A model generated the notes under the pieces. It made no database searches, was not told the DNA's origin, and was given only the letters and a program-made list of their open reading frames with translations. 64,000 bases of DNA from contig NZ_AFJI01000075.1 in NCBI RefSeq assembly GCF_000264785.1, positions 1 through 64,000 of the forward strand. The letters are read 5' to 3'. Source of the DNA: Edwardsiella ictaluri ATCC 33202 (GTDB lineage: Bacteria; Pseudomonadota; Gammaproteobacteria; Enterobacterales; Enterobacteriaceae). Each line of letters begins with the position of its first letter. The first letter of the stretch is position 1. This document shows, piece by piece, positions 1 through 9,700 of this stretch. Both the position numbers and the translations under genes were made by a program.

Positions 1-58
1 TCCGAAACCGAGAAACAGACCGTTTCAACTCACACATAGCCGACGGTTTTCAACAGAT

Positions 59-86
59 AAAAAAGGGACAAACCGTCGCCTGTCCC
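59..86 (-). terminator. Intrinsic terminator of the 103-1233 gene pair
   Basis: On the minus strand a 6-bp stem (GGGACA/TGTCCC) with a 10-nt loop is followed by six T residues. It begins 16 nt past the stop codon of the coiled-coil protein gene and closes that two-gene unit. Confidence 0.6.
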
Positions 87-102
87 ATTCCGTCAGAGAG
101 GA

Positions 103-705
103 TCAGTTAAACCATCCGCTGGCCTTGTCTGCGGCGGCCTTTCCCGCATTCTCAATCCCGCTTCCCATTCGCTCCTTGAGATGCTTATCGCCCTCGCTCT
201 CGTTGCGAATGGCATCGCCGACGGCGGACTTGTTGCTGATTTCAGCACGCCGTTCAGCTGCATCCAGCTGCATCTGGTTTTTCTGCTCTTCATCTACCAG
301 CTTGCTGCGGGCATGATTACGGGCTTTGGAAAGCTCCAGTTCCGCGCGGCGGGCGTCCATCTCCATTTTCATGTTTTCCAGCTCCATCTGTCGCAGCTGA
401 TCCTGGTAGGACTGCTCGCGCTGCTTATCGGCCATCCGTTCCTGATGTGCCTCCCGCTGTGCGGCAAGCTGCTGCTGCTCTCGCTTGAGGCGGGCCTGCG
501 CTGCGGCACGCTGGCGCTGTGCTGCGACGGCCTGTTCATGGCGTAGATGGGCCTGGTGGGTGGCTTCTTCCTGCGCCTGCCTGTTAGCCTCCTCTCTAAC
601 CCCTTGCTGTTCGGCGGCGGCGACTGCGCTTAGCTGGGATGATAGGGGACTGGCGCAGGTCAGCGTCGGCATAGCCAGCAGCAGGGCGATTAATGGCTTG
701 CGCAT
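103..705 (-). CDS. Periplasmic coiled-coil protein of unknown function
   Basis: A 200-residue protein that I do not recognise at family level with certainty. Residues 1-18 form a signal peptide ending in a plausible TCA|SP cleavage site. Residues about 25-165 are strongly charged and rich in Ala, Gln, Glu and Arg with heptad-like spacing, which predicts a long coiled coil. The C-terminal 35 residues are less ordered and end in GWFN. No catalytic motif is visible, so a structural or envelope-associated role is only a guess. It lies 12 bp downstream of the glycine-zipper lipoprotein gene on the same strand, so the two are probably co-transcribed and may act in the same envelope compartment. Confidence 0.7.
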   Translation of the reverse strand: MRKPLIALLLAMPTLTCASPLSSQLSAVAAAEQQGVREEANRQAQEEATHQAHLRHEQAVAAQRQRAAAQARLKREQQQLAAQREAHQERMADKQREQSYQDQLRQMELENMKMEMDARRAELELSKARNHARSKLVDEEQKNQMQLDAAERRAEISNKSAVGDAIRNESEGDKHLKERMGSGIENAGKAAADKASGWFN

Positions 706-717
706 GTTAGACCCCGC

Positions 718-1233
718 TTATGATTTTTTCGGGCAGGCCGCGTTCGGTTGGATACGGGTTTCCCCTTTCTCCATAGAGATTACCAGTGCGATACCCGGCT
801 GGAACTGGCAGGTTTCTCCAACCTGAGTCGAGGTGTAGATCTTGCTGCCCTCTTTGTAGGTCAGGGAGACGCCGTGTACCAGTACCTTGTCTTTTACCAG
901 TGAGCCTGCGGCGGCGCCGGTTGCAGCACCGGCGGCACCACCTGCAACGGCGCCTGCTTTTGATCCATGTCCCAGATTGTAGCCGCCGGCGGCTCCGGCA
1001 ACGGTACCCAAGATAGCGCCGACGGCCTGAGCCATCTCTTTGTTCTCTTTATTATCTACAGCAACCTTAGCAGGCAGAATAGAAATAATATTGACGGTTT
1101 TGCTCTCCTGCTTCTGATTCAACTGCGTCGGATTATAGACATCGGCGGCGTATTGATCTGCATTATTCATACAACCGGAAAGTAATAAAGATGAGGATAG
1201 AGCCAGGAGTGCACAGGAAGTTTTTAATTTCAT
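718..1233 (-). CDS. Glycine-zipper outer-membrane lipoprotein (SlyB/PcP-like)
   Basis: A 171-residue predicted lipoprotein. The N-terminus has a type II signal peptide with lipobox LLSGC, so Cys21 would be acylated. Asn at positions +2 and +3 after the cysteine do not match the inner-membrane Asp retention signal, which favours the outer membrane. Residues about 70-112 are a Gly/Ala-rich segment (GAILGTVAGAAGGYNLG and repeats of AGGAAGAATGAAAG) typical of glycine-zipper domains in the SlyB/PcP/YmgG group. The C-terminal 60 residues resemble the small beta domain that follows the zipper in such proteins. First gene of a two-gene unit with the coiled-coil protein at 103-705. The exact family member cannot be named from sequence alone. 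Confidence 0.75.
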   Translation of the reverse strand: MKLKTSCALLALSSSLLLSGCMNNADQYAADVYNPTQLNQKQESKTVNIISILPAKVAVDNKENKEMAQAVGAILGTVAGAAGGYNLGHGSKAGAVAGGAAGAATGAAAGSLVKDKVLVHGVSLTYKEGSKIYTSTQVGETCQFQPGIALVISMEKGETRIQPNAACPKKS

Positions 1234-1901
1234 TTAATATACCATTCTCTGTCAAAAAACGCATGGTGGCACGAGATGCCACGGCGGAATTTCATTACGT
1301 AAGAGTTCTCTCGCCGTTTGTGACGGTGAGTGAGAGGAAGAGGATTTGGACAATCGAATTATTCTGCCAGTTTGATTATAAATGCTAATGCATTTACATT
1401 CTAGGCTGTGATTATCGTCTCTAGCACAGTGCAAGGAGCGATAGATTAATTTATAACTGATTGGATTTAACGCTTTTTATCTTCCGAAAGTGATTCTATG
1501 CCCGCTGTCTCATGCTGTAAACCCTGAGGGGGGGGCATTGTGCTTTGAAAAATACTTAACATTTGACTTAGTGCGCCATTATTATCTGTTGATTTGCGTT
1601 AATCCGCTATGCTTAGGTGGGTAAGGGGTAATATATAAAATTAGTTAATGTGTTTGTCGTGTATTTACTGATATACATAAAGCGTTATGTTATTTGATAA
1701 TGGTCAAGCTGGAGCGGGTAATAGTATAAAAAACAGTTCAATGCTGGGTTTATTTTATGAATTTATTGCGTTAATGTTGTGTTGTTTTTCCTATTGGGTT
1801 CTGTACTGTTATTTTATGTTGTATGAATTGGCGCATTAAGCATCCTTGCCAATGGGTTGTTGAATAGATAGATTTTATGCTGTTAGCTCAATGTCGTGAC
1901 T

Positions 1902-1973
1902 AACCCCAGCGACGAAAAATCATGGGGTTGGAACGTGTAGGGAAACACGTCTCCTGAAACGCTTAGTTTTTTT
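1902..1973 (+). other. Candidate structured RNA or terminator
   Basis: Two adjacent perfect stems, AACCCCA/TGGGGTT (1902-1908 with 1923-1929) and ACGTGT/ACACGT (1933-1938 with 1945-1950), are followed after 16 nt by seven T residues (1967-1973). The T-run fits the plus strand, where no coding gene precedes it. It could be the 3' end of a small RNA, but the T-run is not flush with a stem, so this is only a candidate. Confidence 0.25.
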
Positions 1974-2061
1974 CACCAAACACAGATCCAGCAAACAGCA
2001 TGATTAACTATTATTCAACAACACTCATTACCAATAGTCTCACTGGGCATCTGTTTGTCAG

Positions 2062-2099
2062 CCCGGCAGCGGATATCTATCAGGATATCCTCTGCCGGG
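2062..2099 (-). other. Long hairpin downstream of lpxP
   Basis: Arms CCCGGCAG/CTGCCGGG (8 bp) and GGATATC/GATATCC (7 bp) stack with one C/T mismatch around a 6-nt loop. It starts 26 nt after the lpxP stop. No T-run follows on either strand, so it may protect the mRNA 3' end rather than act as an intrinsic terminator. Confidence 0.5.
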
Positions 2100-2124
2100 T
2101 AAACGGCGCCGTGAGCGGTGTGGC

Positions 2125-3051
2125 CTAACGGGTATACAGCGACGGCATTCCCTCAGGGCGAGTCTTAAAGCGGCGGTGCAGCCAGAGGTATTGCTCCGGT
2201 GCGCGCAGGATCTCGCGCTCGATAATGCGGTTCATGAAGGTGGCGGCCTGAACCAGATCGTGTGCTGGGTAGCCTTCCAGCTCGGGCTCAATAATCAGCT
2301 GGTAGCCCTGGGCACCGGGTTTGCGGATCAGGACGGTGGTCAGTATCACGGCGTTGGATAGCCGGGCCAGGGTGGCGGTGCCGTTGGTGGTGGCGGCGCT
2401 GCTGACGGCAAAGAATGGCGCAAAGGAGCTGCCGCGCGGACCGTAGTCCTGATCGGGGGCGAACCAGATCGCCTCGCCGCTTTTCAGCGCTCCGACGATC
2501 CCTTTCAGGTTTTTGCGATCCAGCATCTGTTTATTGCCGCGCGAGCGCCCGCGGGTCTGCAGGTATTCCAGCACCGGATTGTTATGTGGGCGGTAGACCG
2601 CCATCATGGGATTACACAGCCCCATGACCCGCCCTCCGAGGTCGAGCGACATGAAGTGGACGCCGACGGCCAGTACTCCTTTTCCTTTCGCCCGTGCTGA
2701 CTGCATATGCTCCAGACCGGAGACATCAAACCAGCGGCGGATGCGGCGATCAGACCAAAACCAGGCGATGCCGAGCTCAAACAGCGAGATCCCCAGGGAC
2801 TTAAAGTTTTCCCTGACGATATATTCGATCTGTTCTGGCGTTTTCTGTGGAAAGCATAGCGTCAGGTTTTGACGGGCGATGGAGACGCGCCGGGCCATCA
2901 GCCGCATGGCGCACAGGCCGAGAAAGCGTCCCAGGGCGCAGAGCCAGCGGTAGGGCATCTGTACCAGCAGATAGAGCAGGCCAATACCCAGCCATAGGCT
3001 GAAGTAGCGGGGATGCAGGAATGCGTGGCGGAAATGAAGCGGCTTTTTCAT
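2125..3051 (-). CDS. lpxP: Kdo2-lipid IVA palmitoleoyl/lauroyl acyltransferase (LpxP-like)
   Basis: A 308-residue inner-membrane acyltransferase of the LpxL/LpxM/LpxP family, which adds a secondary acyl chain to Kdo2-lipid IVA during lipid A synthesis. One N-terminal membrane anchor lies at about residues 16-34. The catalytic HX4D motif is HFMSLD, and the conserved stretches MAVYRPHNNP, WFAPDQDYG and the C-terminal HRRFKTRPEG are present. The run WFAPDQDYGPRGSSFAPFFAV and the SLY tail resemble E. coli LpxP more than LpxL. E. coli LpxP is a cold-induced enzyme that uses palmitoleate. Whether this copy is cold-regulated cannot be read here. Length matches the family (about 306). Single gene, with AT-rich flanks. 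Confidence 0.85.
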   Translation of the reverse strand: MKKPLHFRHAFLHPRYFSLWLGIGLLYLLVQMPYRWLCALGRFLGLCAMRLMARRVSIARQNLTLCFPQKTPEQIEYIVRENFKSLGISLFELGIAWFWSDRRIRRWFDVSGLEHMQSARAKGKGVLAVGVHFMSLDLGGRVMGLCNPMMAVYRPHNNPVLEYLQTRGRSRGNKQMLDRKNLKGIVGALKSGEAIWFAPDQDYGPRGSSFAPFFAVSSAATTNGTATLARLSNAVILTTVLIRKPGAQGYQLIIEPELEGYPAHDLVQAATFMNRIIEREILRAPEQYLWLHRRFKTRPEGMPSLYTR

Positions 3052-3611
3052 TGAAAACCTTATTTTTATCTATTGAACTGCTTATTATTTTTATCGCCAT
3101 GGCAAAATGATACTGCCATGATTTTTTATGTTATTTTTATCTGTGTCTTTGGGTGCTATGTCTATTTAATTAATCCGTATCTATTTCCTATATATATTAT
3201 TGACAGGTTTTATAGCATCTCTTTTGTATTATATCAGAGTCATGCCATGGTGACGTTGTGGGGAGGAACCGATGTCCGTTAGTTTCTGATTTTCAGATAA
3301 AACCTACTGTTAGCGGGAAAACGGCGCATCAGAGAAGAATGCTGGCGGGAAGAGCCCGGGAGTTCGGTCGAATAAATGCGAAATGTTTGCCCTATGGGTG
3401 CAAACCAGCGCTGCATTAACTCACGCACAGGGGGTTTTAGCAAGTTCTATTTTGTCAGGACAGTGGGATGGGCGCGGGTGATTAGTCTGATAAATGTTGT
3501 TGCAGTAGTGATATATAAAATATATTCACCTGGTGTGGCATTATTTAAGCATATCCGGGATGGCGGGGGGCGGCGTCGCTGCGGCCCCCTTTTTTTCCGA
3601 TTGTGCGGGTG
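3052..3611. other. Intergenic region between lpxP and chondroitinase ABC II gene
   Basis: 560 bp holding no supported gene. The first 250 bp are very AT-rich and should include the lpxP promoter. Short plus-strand frames at 3073-3282 and 3376-3615 have no ribosome-binding site or recognisable similarity. A plus-strand terminator sits at 3566-3596. No terminator with a minus-strand T-run was seen for the chondroitinase operon. Confidence 0.5.
3566..3596 (+). terminator. Orphan plus-strand intrinsic terminator
   Basis: Stem GGGGGC/GCCCCC continues after one G-G mismatch with two more pairs around a GTCGCT loop, and is followed directly by seven T residues on the plus strand. Both flanking genes are on the minus strand, so it does not end an annotated gene. 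A TTGTTG/TATATT pair with 18-nt spacing at 3497-3526 could be its promoter. Confidence 0.5.
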
Positions 3612-6600
3612 TTAGCCGCGGTTGAGTGTTAGTACCTGCGGCTGTGCAGCGTGGGTGGTGACGTGCAGCAGGGTATTATCGCCCTGGCGGATCAGACTGG
3701 TGCCGCTGACCGGCTGTGCCAGCTGCCAGTGGCCTTTCAGCGTCAGCTGTGCACGCTGGGGCTCCGGTTCACTGCTGCGCCAGGGACGGGAGTAGATGCT
3801 CACCTCTTGCTGTTTACCGTCGGCGTCGCGCTGTTCGGGATCGTCCCCCTGATACAGCGCCAGATCCGGGTTGACGACGCTCAGGCGCAGGGTGTCTCCG
3901 CCCGGTGCCAGCATGGCCATCAGTGGCGCGTCGGTGGCGAGCAGCAGACCGTCGCCCTGATGCTGGGCGGCACGGAAGAAGGCATAGCCCTCCTGCCCGC
4001 TGAGCTGGTCGCGGACGGCGTGCAGCGTATCGTCCTTTTGCAGAACCCGGTAAGCGGGCGCCTTGGTGTCTGGGTCATCGATGGCGATGGCATACTCATA
4101 CCCCTGCTGCTGCGGCGCGGTGCCATGCAGCAGGCTGGCGACGGCAAACAGTCCCTGCGTCGGCGCATCGTTACGATCGTCGATAGAGTGCTGCTGACGG
4201 TAGCTGACCCGTACCTGCTGGCCTGCCGGCAACCAGTAGCTGTTACCCGCCGGATCGACCAGATGGGCCGCCCCCTGCAGCGTCCGCAGACTGTCCGGCT
4301 GCGTGATCCGCTCTCCGTTGACACCGATCGGCTGCTGCTGTGGGACGGCAAACTGGAACAGGGTGGTCTCTGTCGGGTGCTGGCTGTCGCTGTTGCTGAT
4401 GTTGGAGCCCAGTGCAATCACGCGGTTATCGAACAGGAAGTAGGATTTATTCGCGCGCAGACTCTCCTGCCCATACTTGCTGTGGCCGTGCAGCTTCATC
4501 GCAAACATGCTGTTGCCGTCCAGGGCGTTGGCGCCGACGTAGCGCTCTGTCGACAGCAGCATCTCTTCGATGCCCGCCCCCGGCAGCTGGTTCAGCTGCG
4601 CTTTTAGCTGGGGATAGGGCAGGATCACCGTCGTGGTGCCCGGATAGCGGTTCCAGTCCCAGCCCGCGTGACGGAATCCCTGTCGTTCAGGATCGGCCGG
4701 GATGATCTCCAGTTGGCCATATTGTAGGTAGCGGCCGTAGCGGTTGTTCTTCTCATAGCTTTCGTTACCCACCAGATAGCGGCTGAAGCCGCGGGCGATG
4801 GCCAGCCAGGAGCGCCCGTCATTCTGCTGCCCTGCGCGGCGCTGTATGGCCATCGCCGCATAGTTCATCGCCCAGGCGCCGCTGGGCTCGGCCTCGGCGG
4901 CGATCTCGGCGAACTGCGTCTCTCCGGCCAGGCGGGCATAGGCGGCGGCCAGATCCTGATCGACCGGTTGGCTACCGTCCGGCGTACCGGCCAGCGCCAT
5001 CCACTTAAACGGCGCAATGGCAATACTGTGCAGACCGGTGGGGTGCCGACCGCTGAGGGTCAGTGGGATCTGGGTTTCCTTGGTGTAGATGCGCATTTTT
5101 AGCAGCACCTCTTTCAGCCGCTGGTGCGCCTCCGTCGGCAGGCGGAAAGGCGAGCTGCTCATGGCATAGACCGTCGGCGCCAGCCCGCCGAAGGCGTCCT
5201 TGGCGTAGGCCGGGTAGTGCTGGGAGTGGTGGAAGATGGAACCATCGGGCTTAAAGCCGCCGCCGACCCCCCTGGAGCTTAATACGGTTTTTGCCAGCCA
5301 CTGGCTGGTCTGGGCCAGCAGCGCATCGCGCTGGGCGGGATCCGGCAGCATCAGAATGCTCTTCACCATCCACTGCAGCTGGGTGTTGAGGATGTCCACA
5401 TTGGCATCCACAATGTCTGCCGCAGGTTCAAAGATGCGCCCGGTGGCGTTGTACCACATCATGGCCTGCTGCGTCGGCGCCAGCAGATGGTGCTGAGCCA
5501 GCAGGTTGCGCTGAATAAACCAGGCGTCGAACAGCTCCCGGGTCTGATAGCCGACGTGGGTGATGATCTGGTAGCCGCTGCCGCGGGCGAAGCCCTGATC
5601 GAGCACATAGCGGGTGGTATCCAGGAACTGGCGCTGCAGCGCGTCGCGCTGCTGTGCCGTCAGGCTGTCGCTGCGCAGGTAGCGCGCGCTTTGCAGCAGC
5701 GTTTTGCCGACGTCGCGAATGGGATTTCCCGCGGTGAGGGCATCGAGGGTCTGCGGGGTGAAGACCCCCTTCACCTTCATAAAGTGTTGGCGGTTAGGGT
5801 GGTCGAGCGGGGTTCCACCGACGGTACCATCCGCCAGCGTACGGATGCCCAGACGGCGGTAGGCCTCAAGGTTCTGCCCGACCTGTTCGGGGCTGACGCG
5901 GCTGTCGCTGCGGATCCCCTGGTAGTCGTCGAAGCGACGGTACAGTGAGGCGCTCGGACCGCTGCTGTCGCTGAACGCGACATCGAAGTTGAGGGTGGGG
6001 AAGCGCTGACGCAGCATTTCGTCATACATCAGCAGCGCGCTCCAGTTTTTGCTGACCATGTCGTTGACCGCGCGATTGGCAAACGGCGTCGTATAGTCGG
6101 GGAGCGGCCAGCGGTTATCCACCGGCACCGCCGGTATCAGCTGATCAAAATAGAGCGTACCGGCCTGAGTCGGCGCGGTGATGGTCAGACGATCCATCGC
6201 GGCGCCCGGCGTGCCTTGCATATCGCGATAGGGGACGGCGATGCCGCGCCAGCCCTGAAAGTTGAGGCTGGCCTGAAAGTGGGCGTCGCTGCGTTCGCCC
6301 TGGCCAAAGCGGAAGGTGAGCATATCGTCCACGGGCTGCTCATTGTAAACCCAGACCATAAAGGTCAGCGGGGTCGCGCTGTCGGCGGCATCGCGGTAGC
6401 GGATCGGGGTCTTTACGGTCAGGGTGGCGCCGGGCTGATAGCGCCACTGCAGCGCGTGCTGTCCATCCTTGGCGCGCAGATCGCTGATGCGTAGGGTGGC
6501 ATTATGGGTGGAGATCGACGCCGGCAGCGTCTGTTCAAACAGATAAACGTGACCGGCGCCCGGCTCCTGGCTGACCGAGGGCAGGGCGGCGCAGAGGGGG

Positions 6601-6659
6601 GCCGACAGACAGGCCAGCAGCCCCAGAGTGATGGTATTGATGCCGTGATGGTTTTGCAT
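3612..6659 (-). CDS. Chondroitin sulfate ABC exolyase (chondroitinase ABC II type)
   Basis: A 1015-residue secreted lyase that cleaves chondroitin and dermatan sulfate by beta-elimination, removing disaccharides. The ATG at 6659 is chosen over upstream TTG/ATG codons because it begins a clean signal peptide (MQNHHGINTITLGLLACL...) and gives the length of Proteus ABC II (about 1013). An N-terminal jelly-roll domain is followed by an alpha/alpha toroid and C-terminal beta-sandwich domains. The four catalytic residues of this polysaccharide lyase family 8 group are present: His478 and Tyr485 (HSQHYPAY), Arg538 (SGRHP) and Glu633 (NESYEKNNRYGRY). Last gene of the operon, 65 bp after the ABC I gene, with a strong hairpin in the gap. 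Exo mode of action is inferred from similarity. Confidence 0.9.
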   Translation of the reverse strand: MQNHHGINTITLGLLACLSAPLCAALPSVSQEPGAGHVYLFEQTLPASISTHNATLRISDLRAKDGQHALQWRYQPGATLTVKTPIRYRDAADSATPLTFMVWVYNEQPVDDMLTFRFGQGERSDAHFQASLNFQGWRGIAVPYRDMQGTPGAAMDRLTITAPTQAGTLYFDQLIPAVPVDNRWPLPDYTTPFANRAVNDMVSKNWSALLMYDEMLRQRFPTLNFDVAFSDSSGPSASLYRRFDDYQGIRSDSRVSPEQVGQNLEAYRRLGIRTLADGTVGGTPLDHPNRQHFMKVKGVFTPQTLDALTAGNPIRDVGKTLLQSARYLRSDSLTAQQRDALQRQFLDTTRYVLDQGFARGSGYQIITHVGYQTRELFDAWFIQRNLLAQHHLLAPTQQAMMWYNATGRIFEPAADIVDANVDILNTQLQWMVKSILMLPDPAQRDALLAQTSQWLAKTVLSSRGVGGGFKPDGSIFHHSQHYPAYAKDAFGGLAPTVYAMSSSPFRLPTEAHQRLKEVLLKMRIYTKETQIPLTLSGRHPTGLHSIAIAPFKWMALAGTPDGSQPVDQDLAAAYARLAGETQFAEIAAEAEPSGAWAMNYAAMAIQRRAGQQNDGRSWLAIARGFSRYLVGNESYEKNNRYGRYLQYGQLEIIPADPERQGFRHAGWDWNRYPGTTTVILPYPQLKAQLNQLPGAGIEEMLLSTERYVGANALDGNSMFAMKLHGHSKYGQESLRANKSYFLFDNRVIALGSNISNSDSQHPTETTLFQFAVPQQQPIGVNGERITQPDSLRTLQGAAHLVDPAGNSYWLPAGQQVRVSYRQQHSIDDRNDAPTQGLFAVASLLHGTAPQQQGYEYAIAIDDPDTKAPAYRVLQKDDTLHAVRDQLSGQEGYAFFRAAQHQGDGLLLATDAPLMAMLAPGGDTLRLSVVNPDLALYQGDDPEQRDADGKQQEVSIYSRPWRSSEPEPQRAQLTLKGHWQLAQPVSGTSLIRQGDNTLLHVTTHAAQPQVLTLNRG

Positions 6660-6692
6660 GGGCGGGAATTCCATTATCAAGCGTGAAACAAG

Positions 6693-6717
6693 GCGGGCGG
6701 GGGAACCCCCCGCCCGC
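6693..6717 (-). other. Intercistronic GC hairpin between the two chondroitinase genes
   Basis: A perfect 11-bp stem (GCGGGCGGGGG/CCCCCGCCCGC) with a 3-nt loop lies in the gap between the ABC I stop and the ABC II start. Only a weak T cluster follows on the minus strand. It may attenuate read-through or stabilise the upstream mRNA, making the exolyase less expressed than the endolyase. Confidence 0.6.
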
Positions 6718-6724
6718 GTTTCGT

Positions 6725-9700
6725 TTAGGGCATTTTCTTCAGCGCAATTTGCTGGGGGATGCCGAAATCGATGCTGAACCGCAGGCGGGTTTCGTCGCCG
6801 CGCGCGGTGCAGGCGATCCCATCGGCCGGAGCGGCAGGCTGCCAGCGGCCCCGCAGGGTGACTTCGATGGTGACCGGTTTGGCCGCCTTCTGGCGCGTCA
6901 TATTCAGATCCGGCGTCACTGCGCTGAGCACCAGGCCGTCGTCCTGTGGCCGGGTCATCACGATGGCCGGGCGGTTGACGCCGATCACCGGGCCATCCTT
7001 CAGGGTTTGCGTCCGGTAAAAGACATAGCCGGTGACCTGGCTGGCGTTGTCACGGATCACGTGTACACCATCCTGGCTATGGATAACCGTGAAGGGGGCA
7101 TTCCCCTGCTTCAGCTGCTGTGCCAGTCCGTGCATGCGCTGTGGCGTGGCGTCAAGCACCACCAGATACTGGTAGGCGCCGTTCTTGACTGCCTTGCCAT
7201 GATTGAGCCAGGCGACGCTGAACTCCCCCTCCGTCGGGGCCATGCTCTTATTGTCGGCGGAGTGCTGCAGCTGGCGGCGTACCTCAGCCGTCGGCCCCTG
7301 CACCAGCAGGTAGCCGTTGCCATCGGCGTCGATCAGCCAGTCGCCGTCCTGCAGGCTTCCCTGCCAGGTAGCCGCATCGATACGCTGGCCGTTGACCCAG
7401 ATTGCGCTGTCACGTCCCGCTGCATTGGCCAACTGGAACAGGGTGGTCTCCAGCGCATGTTTATCATCGCTGCTGTTCAGATCGCTGCCGACCATGATCA
7501 GACGGTCATCGACGGCCAGGACGCTTTTCAGCGCGCTCAATGCCTGATCGAAGCTGGGTTGATCACGCATCGGGCGCAGATCGAAGGCCAGCATGCCATA
7601 GCGGCCATCCAGTGATGAGGTGCCGCTGAATGGGTGGGTACCGCGCTGCATCAGAGTATGGCGATTCGGGCTGTTGAGCGCCTCCAGCGGCAGATGCAGC
7701 GTGGTCGCCCCCGGCATGCGGTTCCAGTCCCATCCCGCCTGACGGTAGCCTTGTTCCTCCTGCGGGCCGAGAGAGGCGATCTGGACGACGCCGTGGCTCT
7801 GGTAGCGGCCATAGCGGTTGTCCTTAAGATAGATCTCAGAGGACCAGACGTTGCTGTTAAATGCCTTCAGGGTCACCATCTTGTCGTGCCAGCGGTGAAT
7901 GCCGAAGGCGCCGCCGTTGAAGGCATAGAACCCCTGCGGCAGCGCCGCTGGCTGAAGGCTTTCGCCGAACAGGGTCTTCGCATCCGCCGCCGTTTTGTTT
8001 GCCAGGCGCAGGTAGATGGCGGCCAGGGTGGCATCAGGCCGTTTGTCATAGGAGATGGCCAGCCAGTAATAGGCGTTGGTCAGACTTTCCAGCGAAGGGG
8101 AGTTAAACGGATGGCGTCCGGCCAGCGAAATGCCGGTCTGCGGATTGCTGTAGATCCAGGCGGCCACCATGGCCTGCTTGAGCTTGTCCAGACCGTCCTG
8201 TTGCAGGGCAAAGGGGGTACCGCGCAGCAGATAGGCCAGCTGGGCCGCATTCTTGAAGGCCGGGAAGGAGTAACCCGGGTAGTTCCCCTCGTGGCGCCAG
8301 GCGGTGCCGTCGGGACGCAGGCCGTCGTTACTGCCCGGCGGCGTCTGGGCCAGAGCATCGCTGATGTAGTGGCTGAAGCTGTTCAGCAGGTCGATACGCT
8401 GCTGCGGGTCGGGCTCCAGCAGCAGCAGGGCCAGATGTTGGCGCGACAGGGTATTGAAGTAGTCCAGGTTGCTGCTCTCGGGTCCAACCTTCATGTCGAA
8501 GCTGGCCTTAAACTCGCGTGAGTACCACAGCAGGGCGTCGTAGACCGGCTGCGTCAGCCTGGCCTGATCCAGCACCGGGTTCATCAGCAGCGCCGAGATG
8601 TACCACCAGCGGGCACTGTAGCCCCAGTGGTGGGTGGTGACCAGACCGCTGCCCCGGGCGAAGCCCTGGTCGAGCAGGTGGCGGGTCATCAGCAGGTACA
8701 TATCGGCCAGCTGGCGTTGTACGGCAGGGTCGCTGTTTTGACGGTAAGCGTGGCTGATATTGAACATCAGCGTGGTGTAGTCCCCCAGGATGACATAGCG
8801 ATCGAACTTGGCCTTATCCTGCGCGCTCAGGTGTTCCGGCTGGTAGAGGATCTTCTGTTTATCGGTGATCAGATGGCGGCCGCTGAGGGTGCCGTCGGCG
8901 GCCTGGCGGATCTGCAGGGCGTCGAAGGCGGCGCGTAGTTTGCCCAGATCCGCCTCGGCTTTCAGGGTGCTGTCCTGCGGGCCGTTGACAAATTCGTCGA
9001 TCAGGCGCTGGCGGATCAACTCGACGCCGGCCTGGCTGGCAGGCGTCATCGCCAGCGTCGGCGTGGCACGATGGAACTGGATCTCCGGTTCGGTATAGCG
9101 GGTTTTGACATGGTAGTCAGACCATTGATAGCGCGCGTCATCCACCGAGATCATCACCCGGTCAATGAACAGGCGGCCAGACTTCTCGCCAGATGGAGCA
9201 CGGAAGCGAATGGTGTCGATACGATCGCCGAGGGTACGCCCCACGCTGGGCTCCGCCGCGTCCTCGTCGCTGCGTACGCCGGCGCCACTCATCTCCCGGT
9301 TGGCCAGATCGTTGTTCAGCGAGACGCCGACGGCGCGCCAGCCGCGGAAGTTCAGTTTGACCTGGGTACCGGCGTCGGCCTCATTGGTGCCGTTCAGACC
9401 ATTACCGAGATCGACGGTCAGGACATCATCGATGGGATGCTCGTTGTAGATCCAGAACGACAGTACCGGCGTGGCGGCCCGTCCCCAGATCTTGGAGACC
9501 TGGGCATCCGTCGGAATGTTCATGGCGTGGCGCAGCAGCAGGCTGCCGCCGCGCTGCCAGTCCCAGACCAGCGCCTGTTCCCCCATGATGGCGCGCTTAT
9601 CGCTCAGGGCGACGCGCGATCCGGGCGTAGTGGTGATGTCGCGGAGATCTTCCGGCTGATCAAAGCTGTAGATCTTTGAGCGCATCATTTCGGCGCGATC

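Larger units (their letters stand above)
1234..2124. other. Gene-free AT-rich intergenic region
   Basis: About 890 bp between the lipoprotein gene and the 3' end of lpxP carries no convincing reading frame on either strand. It is markedly AT-rich compared with the flanking genes. Two structured stretches stand out and are listed separately: paired stems near 1902-1950 followed by a T-run, and a long hairpin at 2062-2099. Confidence 0.6.

Noticed and set aside
2062-2099. Hairpin as intrinsic terminator of lpxP
   Set aside because: The stem is strong, but neither strand has a following T-run, so it is listed only as a hairpin.
3073-3282. Small hydrophobic plus-strand frame of 69 codons
   Set aside because: AT-rich intergenic sequence yields Phe/Ile/Tyr runs by chance; no ribosome site and no stop-linked terminator nearby.
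3651-4607. Plus-strand 318-codon frame over chondroitinase ABC II
   Set aside because: Shadow of the lyase gene, with no similarity or start signals. The same holds for the long plus-strand frames at 6683-7615, 7634-8521 and 9702-10691.
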